Positions 1 to 5,923 are shown, counted from the first letter of the stretch. The stretch: DNA of 5,923 nucleotides from Candidatus Omnitrophota bacterium (GCA_023818905.1 JAMWDE010000062.1:1-5923), one strand, 5' to 3'. The notes: generated by a model not told the origin, from the letters alone. Numbers and translations: made by a program.

Positions 1-1
1 A

Positions 2-631
2 GGCATACCACCACATAAACCAGAGACTGGTTATGGTTATATAAAGGCGAATTCAGATATGTTTTTAACCCAGCCACGCTGTTACAGGATAAGTAGATTT
101 ATTGAAAAACCAGGGATAGAAAATGCCAAGCAGTTTATTAGAGATCCACGGTATTATTGGAATAGCGGCATTTTTATATTTTCTGCAAAGGTCATACTCA
201 ATGAGATTAAAAAGTATGCACCATCTATCTATAGATTAGTTATGAAACTAAGGACTGCTCAAGATATATCTAAATTATGGAGCAGATTACCTTCTGTGTC
301 CATAGACTACGGGATAATGGAGAAAACTAATTTGGGCGTGGTATTACCTTGTAATTGCGGCTGGTTAGATTTAGGAAGTTGGGCAACCATAGAAGACCTC
401 TTAAAGAAAAATAAAAATGGTAATATATTTAAAGGAAACTGCATAGATTTAGGTAGTCAAGATACTTTAGTTTGGTCAGAGAAAGGCTTAGTAGCCACTT
501 TAGGACTAAACAGTATGGTTGTGGTGAATACCAAAGATGCTATTTTGGTGTGTGCAAAAGACAGGCTACAGGATATAAAAAAAATATTTTGTATATTGAA
601 GTCAAAAAGAAATCTTAAATCTTATTGGTAA
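2..631 (+). CDS. manC: Mannose-1-phosphate guanylyltransferase, C-terminal part (5' truncated by window edge)
   Basis: Predicted to make GDP-mannose from mannose-1-phosphate and GTP in the cytoplasm, feeding surface-polysaccharide synthesis. The frame is open from base 2 to the TAA, giving 209 visible residues. The ATG at base 59 is not the start, because family sequence precedes it (PETGYGYI at visible residues 7-14). Further signatures are FIEKP (33-37, the GDP-mannose pyrophosphorylase active-site motif), WNSGIFIF (53-60), SIDYGIMEKT (100-109) and GWLDLGSW (120-127, with a likely metal-binding Asp at 123). The left-handed beta-helix-like tail ends in a VVVNTKDAILV segment and a DIKKI helix. 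The N-terminal GTP-binding part, about 140-150 residues in family members of about 350, lies outside the window. The protein ends soon after the guanylyltransferase domain, so there is no fused phosphomannose isomerase domain. It is first in a tight same-strand gene run. A related sugar-1-phosphate nucleotidyltransferase is possible, but the motifs favour mannose. Confidence 0.9.
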   Translation, partial: GIPPHKPETGYGYIKANSDMFLTQPRCYRISRFIEKPGIENAKQFIRDPRYYWNSGIFIFSAKVILNEIKKYAPSIYRLVMKLRTAQDISKLWSRLPSVSIDYGIMEKTNLGVVLPCNCGWLDLGSWATIEDLLKKNKNGNIFKGNCIDLGSQDTLVWSEKGLVATLGLNSMVVVNTKDAILVCAKDRLQDIKKIFCILKSKRNLKSYW

Positions 632-649
632 TAGATAATATATTTAAGT

Positions 650-656
650 AAGAGGT
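650..656 (+). promoter_or_regulatory. Shine-Dalgarno site of the aminotransferase gene
   Basis: AAGAGGT lies 7 bases before the ATG at 664, a good ribosome-binding match and spacing. It sits in the 32-base gap after the manC-like stop. That gap holds no convincing -35/-10 pair, so transcription probably comes from upstream. Confidence 0.7.
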
Positions 657-663
657 AAATTTT

Positions 664-1800
664 ATGAAGATACCTTTTATAGATTTAAATTTGACTCATA
701 AAGAAATAGAGGGACAGATAAACCAGGCAATTAGGAGAGTAATCAAAAGAGGAGATTTCATACTGAGTAGAGAATTAGAGTTGTTTGAGAAAGAGTTTGC
801 ACGATTCTGTGGTGTGCGTTATGCAATAGGCGTTAGCTCTGGTACAGAAGCATTATTTTTGGCACTTTTGAGTCTAGGCATAGGTAGAGGTGATGAAGTT
901 ATTATCCCTGATTTTACATTTATTGCTACAGCTCTGGCAGTTTGTTATACTGGTGCAAAGGTAGTTTTTGTGGATATAGATGAGCGGACTTATAATATCG
1001 ATATAAATAAAATAGAAAAGGCAATTACCAGATATACCAAAGTCATCATACCGGTTCACCTTTATGGTCAACCAGCGCAGATGCCTCAAATTTTAAAGAT
1101 AGCCAGAGCGTATAACTTAAAGGTTATTGAAGACGCTGCCCAGGCGCACGGTGCTCGCATTAAGATGCCAGATGGAAGATGGTGTATGGTAGGGGCTATA
1201 GGTGATATAGGTTGCTTCAGTTTTTATCCTTCTAAAAATTTAGGTGCATTAGGCGATGGGGGTATGGTAGTGACTAACAATGAGGTTATTTACAGAAAGA
1301 TTTTAAGCCTTCGTGATTATGGAAGAGTATCAAAGTACGAACATAATATTTTAGGTTTTAATGCGCGTTTGGATACGTTGCAGGCAGCGATATTAAGGGT
1401 TAAATTAAGAAAATTAAACAAATGGAACAGGATGCGTCAAAGGATAGCAGATATTTACAGTGACTATTTGAGGAATATAGAGGATATAATAACTCCCTTT
1501 TTAGCACCTGGCGTGGAGCATGTTTACCATATCTATGCAATAAGAACCAGAAGAAGAGATGATTTGGTAAAGGCACTTAAAAAAAAAGGTATCACTACAA
1601 TTATTCACTACCCCATACCTTTGCATCTACAGAAAGTTTTTAAATACCTGAATTATAAGATCGGTGACTTTGGGATTTCCGAGAGAGTCGCATCGGAAGT
1701 GTTATCACTTCCTATGCATCCTCACTTGAAGATAAATCAGATTAAATTTATAACTGATTCAATAAAACGATTTACAAAAAGTGAATCTTATACAAAATAG
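664..1800 (+). CDS. DegT/DnrJ/EryC1/StrS-family PLP-dependent sugar aminotransferase
   Basis: A complete 378-residue protein, the usual size for this family. Members transfer an amino group, usually from glutamate, to a nucleotide-linked keto sugar in the cytoplasm. The N-terminal IPFIDL is typical. SSGTEAL (58-64) binds the PLP phosphate, D157 in VIEDAAQAHG should pair with the pyridine nitrogen, and K191 in SFYPSKNLGALGDGG is the expected Schiff-base lysine. GFNARLDTLQAAIL (231-244) and HYPIPLHLQ (315-323) complete the fold. The RVKL..LN.WN..R stretch (245-258) and the HLYGQPAQM segment resemble the FdtB/QdtB 3-amino-sugar branch. The neighbouring GDP-mannose enzyme would instead suit a GDP-4-keto-6-deoxymannose (perosamine-type) substrate. 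The substrate therefore cannot be fixed from sequence reading. The start is set by the Shine-Dalgarno site at 650-656. The last 20 bases overlap the next gene. Confidence 0.93.
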   Translation: MKIPFIDLNLTHKEIEGQINQAIRRVIKRGDFILSRELELFEKEFARFCGVRYAIGVSSGTEALFLALLSLGIGRGDEVIIPDFTFIATALAVCYTGAKVVFVDIDERTYNIDINKIEKAITRYTKVIIPVHLYGQPAQMPQILKIARAYNLKVIEDAAQAHGARIKMPDGRWCMVGAIGDIGCFSFYPSKNLGALGDGGMVVTNNEVIYRKILSLRDYGRVSKYEHNILGFNARLDTLQAAILRVKLRKLNKWNRMRQRIADIYSDYLRNIEDIITPFLAPGVEHVYHIYAIRTRRRDDLVKALKKKGITTIIHYPIPLHLQKVFKYLNYKIGDFGISERVASEVLSLPMHPHLKINQIKFITDSIKRFTKSESYTK

Positions 1801-2371
1801 AGCATTCTTATCAAAGGCAAGGGTAGTATTTTTGGACAGAGATGGCGTAATTAACGAATATCCTGGAGATTTTCAATATGTTACCGAATGGAAGGCCTTT
1901 CGTTTTCTGCCCAATGTTTTTGAGGCCTTAAGGAGGCTGAGTGAGAATGCGTTCAAGCTTTTTATAATCTCTAATCAGGCAGGTGTTTCAAAGGGTATAT
2001 ACAGCTATGAGGCTCTCAAGTCGATTACAGAAAATATGTTAGAAGAGTTATCTAAGCAGGGCGTAATTATCTCAGGTGTATATTACTGTATTCACCAGCC
2101 AGAGGATAACTGTAATTGTCGTAAACCCAAGACAGGCCTAATTGATAGAGCCATAGAAAGACTTAAAAGCGAAAATTTAGATATAGACCTCCAGCACAGT
2201 TATTTTGTTGGTGATACGATACGTGATGTTGAAACAGGCATAGCCGCTGGGTTAAATACAATCCTGGTTTTTTCCGGCAAAGAGAAGTTAGAAAATAGAC
2301 ATAATTGGCAGGTCCAGCCTGACTTTACTGCTTCTAATTTATCTGAAGCCGTTGATTTAATCCTTAAATAG
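1781..2371 (+). CDS. gmhB: HAD-IIIA phosphatase, D-glycero-D-manno-heptose-1,7-bisphosphate 7-phosphatase (GmhB)-like
   Basis: A 196-residue cytoplasmic phosphatase of the GmhB/HisB-N family. GmhB removes the 7-phosphate of heptose bisphosphate on the way to ADP- or GDP-heptose for LPS core or S-layer glycans. Visible motifs are LDRDGVIN with nucleophile D19 and acid/base D21, SNQAG (64-68, motif II), CRKPKTG (113-119, motif III) and VGDTIRD with D145 and D149 (motif IV). A zinc site is formed by C103, H105, C111 and C113. The spacing CxHx5CxC matches the HisB N-terminal phosphatase, while E. coli GmhB has a longer loop. LDRDGVIN and the sugar-gene context favour GmhB, but histidinol-phosphatase or another sugar phosphatase is not excluded. 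The start is GTG at 1781, overlapping the aminotransferase by 20 bases. A stop lies in frame at 1763-1765 and no other ATG/GTG/TTG occurs before the catalytic motif. No clear Shine-Dalgarno is seen, so translation is probably coupled. Confidence 0.85.
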   Translation: MNLIQNRAFLSKARVVFLDRDGVINEYPGDFQYVTEWKAFRFLPNVFEALRRLSENAFKLFIISNQAGVSKGIYSYEALKSITENMLEELSKQGVIISGVYYCIHQPEDNCNCRKPKTGLIDRAIERLKSENLDIDLQHSYFVGDTIRDVETGIAAGLNTILVFSGKEKLENRHNWQVQPDFTASNLSEAVDLILK

Positions 2372-2379
2372 TTTAATAA

Positions 2380-3495
2380 ATGTATATAATAATTACTTAT
2401 GCCTCAGTCGGAGCAGGCCACTTTAAAGCAGCCAATGCAGTCTTTTCTTATTTAAATCAACACTGTAAGAACGTAAAGGTAATTCTGATTGACATTTTGG
2501 ATAAATCAAATATTCTTTTTAGATTAAGTTATATTTATGGCTATATTTTTTTAGTAAGACACGCTATTTTGATTTGGGGTTTAGGTTTTTGGTTAACCTA
2601 TCTTAGATTACTGCGTCCTTTTACGAGGCTTGTAATCTCTATTATTAATAGATTAAATACAAAAGAATTTACCAATTTTTTGATTAAAGAGAATCCGGAT
2701 TTTGTTATCTCTACTCATTTTCTTCCCTCAGAGATAGCGGCTCGGCTTAAAACAAACCGTCAGATAAGTTCAAAAGTTATCAGTGTGGTTACCGATTTCT
2801 GTGTACACCCATTCTGGATATCTTCTGGCACTTATATGTATGTAGTGGCATCAGGATATACCAAAGAAAAACTTATTAAAGAAGGTATAAAGGAAGAATA
2901 CATAAGAGATGTAGGGATACCTGTAGAGTCAAAGTTTTTAGAATATTATGATAGAGATTTACTCTTGAGTAAGTTTGGATTAAGTCGTAATAAATTTACC
3001 GTTTTGATTGTTACTGGTTCTTTTGGTATCGGCCCTATAGAACGTATTGTATATTCACTTTATAAAGAGGTTCAACTTTTGGTTGTTTGCGCCAATAACC
3101 TTAGGCTTTATAAGAAGTTAAAGAGTAAAAACTATCCGGGGGTTAAGGTATTTGGCTTTGTAGATAATATCCAAGAATTGATGGCGGCTTCCGATATTAT
3201 TATTACTAAGCCAGGAGGAATAAGCATTGCTGAGAGTCTAACAATGAATCTTTGGCCGATTTTTATCTCGCCTATCCTTGGTCAGGAATCAGAGAATATA
3301 AAAGCGCTAACTTATTATGGTTTGGGCACTTATCTAAAAGATGTATCGTATATCCGAGAAGTAATTTTAGATTTTAAGAACAACCCAGATAAACAAAAAA
3401 AAGCAAAGGAAAGAATTAACAGCCTAAGGAGACCTTTTGCAGCAAGGGAGATATGCGATGTTGTATGCCAAGGTAGTAGTGGGGTTACCTATTGA
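2380..3495 (+). CDS. MGDG-synthase/UgtP-like lipid glycosyltransferase (GT28 superfamily)
   Basis: A 371-residue GT-B glycosyltransferase resembling monogalactosyldiacylglycerol synthase and processive diacylglycerol glucosyltransferase. It is expected to move a hexose from a UDP-sugar to a lipid such as diacylglycerol at the inner membrane face. The N-terminal acceptor-binding domain (PF06925-like) shows SVGAGHFKAA (9-18), STHF (111-114) and TDF..H..W (138-146), then a DVGIPV linker (177-182). The C-terminal donor domain shows TGSFGIGPI (212-220), GFVDNIQELMAASDIIITKP (259-278), the donor-binding GG and E285, and GQE (301-303). Residues about 46-90 are rich in aromatic and aliphatic residues with a few Arg and no clean transmembrane helix, which suits peripheral membrane attachment. 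The ATG lies 8 bases after the phosphatase stop with no evident Shine-Dalgarno, but family sequence begins at residue 2, so the start is sound. Its end overlaps priA by 38 bases. Sugar and acceptor are not determined. Confidence 0.88.
   Translation: MYIIITYASVGAGHFKAANAVFSYLNQHCKNVKVILIDILDKSNILFRLSYIYGYIFLVRHAILIWGLGFWLTYLRLLRPFTRLVISIINRLNTKEFTNFLIKENPDFVISTHFLPSEIAARLKTNRQISSKVISVVTDFCVHPFWISSGTYMYVVASGYTKEKLIKEGIKEEYIRDVGIPVESKFLEYYDRDLLLSKFGLSRNKFTVLIVTGSFGIGPIERIVYSLYKEVQLLVVCANNLRLYKKLKSKNYPGVKVFGFVDNIQELMAASDIIITKPGGISIAESLTMNLWPIFISPILGQESENIKALTYYGLGTYLKDVSYIREVILDFKNNPDKQKKAKERINSLRRPFAAREICDVVCQGSSGVTY
3444..3450 (+). promoter_or_regulatory. Shine-Dalgarno site deciding the priA start
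   Basis: AAGGGAG lies 7 bases before the ATG at 3458, inside the 3' end of the glycosyltransferase gene. It favours ATG 3458 over the in-frame TTG at 3437. The PriA family's N-terminal sequence also begins right after that ATG. Confidence 0.75.
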
Positions 3496-5314
3496 TGGTC
3501 CATTTGATTATATTGTTCCTGCGGATTTGCAGGAGAAGATAAAAGTTGGCTCGAGAGTGAAAATAGATTTCCATAATCAAAAGAGATTGGGCTACGTAGT
3601 AGGCCTTAGCTCAAAGACAAAGATAAGAAAACTTAAATCCATAATCTCAGTTATAGATGATGTCCCTATATTAGATAGAAATATACTTTTACTTACAAAG
3701 GAGTTAGCCAGTTATTATTGCTGTTCTTGGGGTGAGGCAATTGAGACTGCTTTACCTGAGCAGTTAAGGAGGCCAAAACCAATCTCATTCAAGCTATGGA
3801 GTTATGAAAGAGAAGTCCATAGCAGAGAAACCGATAAAACTGAATTTATCCTTTTGCATGACTTAGATGGTTTAAGGCGTTGGGATATATATGCCCAACA
3901 CATAAAAACAACCTTAGAAGATAACAGGTCAGTGATTGTTCTTTTGCCTGATACCTATTCTGTTTTGAGGGCGCAAGAGTTGATAAAGATGCGATTAGAT
4001 TCTCCCATTGCAATTTTATATAGACAAAGACGTAAAGAATTAGAAGAATGGATAAGGGTGAGATGTGGTGATGTATCGATAGCAATTGGCACGCGTTCTG
4101 CGATATTTGCGCCATTTAGGGATGTAGGCCTGATAATTATAGATGAAGAACAGAGTCAAAGTTATAAACAAGACCAGCTGCCCCACTATAATGCCAGGGA
4201 TGTGGCTTGGATGCGAGCTAACATTGATAGAACAAAAGTTATCTTTGGCAGTGCTTGTCCTTCGTTGGAGACATTTTATTTGGCTAAACAATCAAAGATA
4301 AAATATATACTTATTCCGCGAAAGCTTTCTTATCCTCAAGTAAGAATTATTGATATGAAAAGCTTGATAGGATTTAAAAGGCAGAATAGCGTTGTCATCT
4401 CTAAATACTTAGAGGGTTCTATTGCTCAGACCTTGAATTCAAAAGGTAGAATACTTCTGTTTATAAATCGTAGAGGATTTGCTACTTTTGTTTTTTGCCA
4501 ACATTGTAAGACTCCACTTAAATGTCCTCGCTGCAGCGTCAATTTAATATACCATTTTAAACAGAGAATCTTAAACTGCCATTATTGTGGTTTTAAGATA
4601 CAACCGCCCCAAATTTGCCCTCAATGTAATTCAGGTTATATAAAATACTCTGGAGCAGGCACAGAAAAAACAGAGAGTGAGTTATCGCGTCTGTTTCCTC
4701 AATCCTGTATTGCAAGATTTGAACAGAATGGCTCAATAGACATAAAATCAATAGATATCATTATTGCTACCCAATCAATAATCAGACACCCTGTATATAA
4801 CTTTGATTTAATAGGAGTTATTTCAATAGATAACTCTTTAAACCGTATAGATTTTCGTGCGGCAGAGAAAACATTTGATTTGTTGATGGGCCTTTTAAGG
4901 CTTAGCGATAAAAAGATAGTAATTCAGACAACAATGCCTCAGCACTATTGCCTTCAAGCTCTGGCGACCCAGGATATTAATAAGTTTTATGATGAAGAGT
5001 TAAATCAGAGAGCGCAGTTAGATTTTCCACCTTATCGACATTTTTGTCTGGTAAAATTGAGAGGTAAGAATGAGATAAGAGTAAGACAGACGAGCCAGAA
5101 AATATTTAATAAATTTAAGAGATACAATCGCGACAAGACAGTAGAGATTATCTCTTGTAATCCTATGCAGCCTTATCGACTACGTGGAAATTTCTATTGG
5201 CAGATATTAATTAAGACGGCTTCTCCACTTAGAGCTACAAAGTTCCTTAAAAAACATTTAAAGAAATTTTCATATTCAGATATAATAATTACTGTAGATA
5301 TGGATCCTCTGTAA
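3458..5314 (+). CDS. priA: PriA-family primosomal protein N' with degenerate helicase motifs
   Basis: A 618-residue replication-restart protein. PriA binds stalled forks and D-loops and starts primosome assembly for DnaB reloading. The 3'-DNA-binding domain is present (about 1-100, with PIDGPFDYIVP at 11-21 and VGSRVKIDF at 30-38). GTRSAIFAPF (211-220), FINRRG (335-340) and GAGTEKTE (399-406) are recognisable. All eight zinc cysteines remain (C347, C350, C356, C359, C374, C377, C387, C390). DFRAAEKTF (465-473) and the PPYR-containing C-terminal domain are also clear. The ATPase is eroded: Walker A GVTGSGKTEVY reads DLDGLRRWDIY (135-145), DEEH reads DEEQ (229-232), SAT reads SAC, GTQMxAKGHDF reads ATQSIIRHPVYNF, and QVAGRAGR has become LLRLSDK-like sequence. 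It is shorter than E. coli PriA (732 residues). The winged-helix region is almost absent. The frame is unbroken, so it is not a pseudogene by sequence. Helicase activity is unlikely; a fork-binding or assembly role is inferred. Confidence 0.9.
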   Translation: MLYAKVVVGLPIDGPFDYIVPADLQEKIKVGSRVKIDFHNQKRLGYVVGLSSKTKIRKLKSIISVIDDVPILDRNILLLTKELASYYCCSWGEAIETALPEQLRRPKPISFKLWSYEREVHSRETDKTEFILLHDLDGLRRWDIYAQHIKTTLEDNRSVIVLLPDTYSVLRAQELIKMRLDSPIAILYRQRRKELEEWIRVRCGDVSIAIGTRSAIFAPFRDVGLIIIDEEQSQSYKQDQLPHYNARDVAWMRANIDRTKVIFGSACPSLETFYLAKQSKIKYILIPRKLSYPQVRIIDMKSLIGFKRQNSVVISKYLEGSIAQTLNSKGRILLFINRRGFATFVFCQHCKTPLKCPRCSVNLIYHFKQRILNCHYCGFKIQPPQICPQCNSGYIKYSGAGTEKTESELSRLFPQSCIARFEQNGSIDIKSIDIIIATQSIIRHPVYNFDLIGVISIDNSLNRIDFRAAEKTFDLLMGLLRLSDKKIVIQTTMPQHYCLQALATQDINKFYDEELNQRAQLDFPPYRHFCLVKLRGKNEIRVRQTSQKIFNKFKRYNRDKTVEIISCNPMQPYRLRGNFYWQILIKTASPLRATKFLKKHLKKFSYSDIIITVDMDPL

Positions 5315-5328
5315 TCAGATAGAAAGTT

Positions 5329-5923
5329 ATGAATATCGTATTCTTTGGAAGCGCAAATTTTGCTGTTCCTTTTTTGAGAGCGATTTTAAAGACCGATCAT
5401 AATATTAGCTGCGTAGTTACCCAACCCGACAGACAAAAAGGTAGGGGTCTGTCTTTGAGTTCTACCTCAGTTAAGACTACAGCATTGGAGTATGCACTTT
5501 CGGTTTATCAACCTACCAAAATCAATGCAACTGATGTCATAAATTTTTTAAGAGATTTAAATCCCGATTTATTTGTAGTAATCGCCTATGGTCAGATGTT
5601 ATCTCAGGAAATCTTGGACATACCAAAGATATTCTCTATAAATGTCCATGCTTCTCTTCTACCAAAATATCGAGGGGCAGCTCCCATAAGTTGGGCTATA
5701 ATAAAAGGAGAGAAAAAAACAGGCATTACTATAATAAAGATGTCTCATCAGATGGATGCCGGTCCAGTAATTCAACAGAAAGAGATAAACATAGAAGATG
5801 ATGATACAGTATTTACTTTGCAGGATAAACTCTCTGAGTTGGGAACCCAAATGCTGTTAGATTGTCTTAGAAACATAGAGAACAATAACTATACCTTAAC
5901 GTCTCAAGATGAAAATCAAGCTA
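5329..5923 (+). CDS. fmt: Methionyl-tRNA formyltransferase, N-terminal part (3' truncated by window edge)
   Basis: Fmt formylates methionyl-tRNA(fMet) using 10-formyltetrahydrofolate in the cytoplasm, enabling bacterial translation initiation. From the ATG, 198 complete codons are visible, the formyltransferase catalytic domain of a protein usually about 310-320 residues long. Motifs are IVFFGSANFAVP (3-14), VVTQPDRQKGRG (29-40), VVIAYGQML (83-91), SINVHASLLPKYRGAAPISW (103-122) and MDAGPV (142-147). The catalytic triad equivalents are N105, H107 and D143. The visible end (SQDENQA) fits the segment before the family's ATYAPK sequence, so the frame is sound up to the edge. GTP near the N-terminus is replaced by GSA, a mild variation. 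The start lies 14 bases after the priA stop with a weak purine-rich AGAAAG (5321-5326) upstream. No deformylase gene (def) lies between priA and fmt, although that order is common in other bacteria. Confidence 0.95.
   Translation, partial: MNIVFFGSANFAVPFLRAILKTDHNISCVVTQPDRQKGRGLSLSSTSVKTTALEYALSVYQPTKINATDVINFLRDLNPDLFVVIAYGQMLSQEILDIPKIFSINVHASLLPKYRGAAPISWAIIKGEKKTGITIIKMSHQMDAGPVIQQKEINIEDDDTVFTLQDKLSELGTQMLLDCLRNIENNNYTLTSQDENQA

Noticed and set aside
59..61. ATG at 59 as the start of the guanylyltransferase
   Set aside because: The same frame upstream encodes conserved family sequence (PETGYGYI), so the gene runs in from outside the window.
625..660. Possible promoter (GATAAT-like hexamer) between manC and the aminotransferase
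   Set aside because: No -35-like element lies at proper spacing, and such hexamers are common by chance in AT-rich DNA.
874..1089. Minus-strand open frame of 71 codons
   Set aside because: It lies wholly inside the well-supported aminotransferase gene and shows no recognisable protein features.
3437..3439. TTG as the priA start
   Set aside because: It has no suitable Shine-Dalgarno at the right distance, and the family's N-terminal sequence begins at the ATG at 3458, which does have one.
3846..4291. Two overlapping minus-strand open frames
   Set aside because: Both are antisense to conserved parts of priA and have no recognisable motifs or ribosome-binding support.
3458..5314. priA as a pseudogene
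   Set aside because: No stop or frameshift occurs over 618 codons, and the zinc site and other domains are kept, so loss of helicase motifs reads as altered function rather than decay.
5659..5850. Minus-strand open frame of 63 codons
   Set aside because: It is antisense to the catalytic region of fmt; its hydrophobic look follows from the AT-rich complement.

Overview
The window holds six genes, all on the + strand and packed like one operon. The gaps are 32, 8 and 14 bases, with overlaps of 20 and 38 bases. The DNA is AT-rich, with heavy use of ATA (Ile) and AGA/AGG (Arg) codons. Envelope-sugar genes beside priA and fmt suggest a diderm bacterium. The gene styles recall uncultured phyla such as Omnitrophota, but this is an impression rather than something the sequence proves.

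Layout: (1) the 3' part of a mannose-1-phosphate guanylyltransferase (manC-like), cut by the left edge; (2) a DegT/DnrJ/EryC1/StrS-family sugar aminotransferase; (3) a HAD-IIIA phosphatase of the GmhB/HisB-N type, starting at GTG inside gene 2; (4) a monogalactosyldiacylglycerol-synthase-like lipid glycosyltransferase; (5) a PriA-family protein whose true start lies inside gene 4; (6) the 5' part of fmt, methionyl-tRNA formyltransferase, cut by the right edge. No RNA gene, mobile element, CRISPR array, clear promoter or terminator was seen, and no intergenic stretch exceeds 32 bases.

Genes 1-4 fit a surface-glycan/glycolipid theme: nucleotide-sugar supply (GDP-mannose), amino-sugar formation, heptose-phosphate or similar dephosphorylation, and transfer of a sugar to a lipid acceptor. 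Genes 5-6 are housekeeping: replication restart and initiator-tRNA formylation.

The most notable point is gene 5. It is an intact 618-codon PriA that keeps the 3'-DNA-binding domain, all eight zinc cysteines and the C-terminal domain. However, the Walker A, motif Ia, motif V and motif VI signatures of the helicase are degenerate, and the DEEH box reads DEEQ. The space for the winged-helix domain has also nearly gone. It looks like a PriA kept for fork binding and primosome assembly without ATP-driven unwinding, similar to what is known for actinobacterial PriA.
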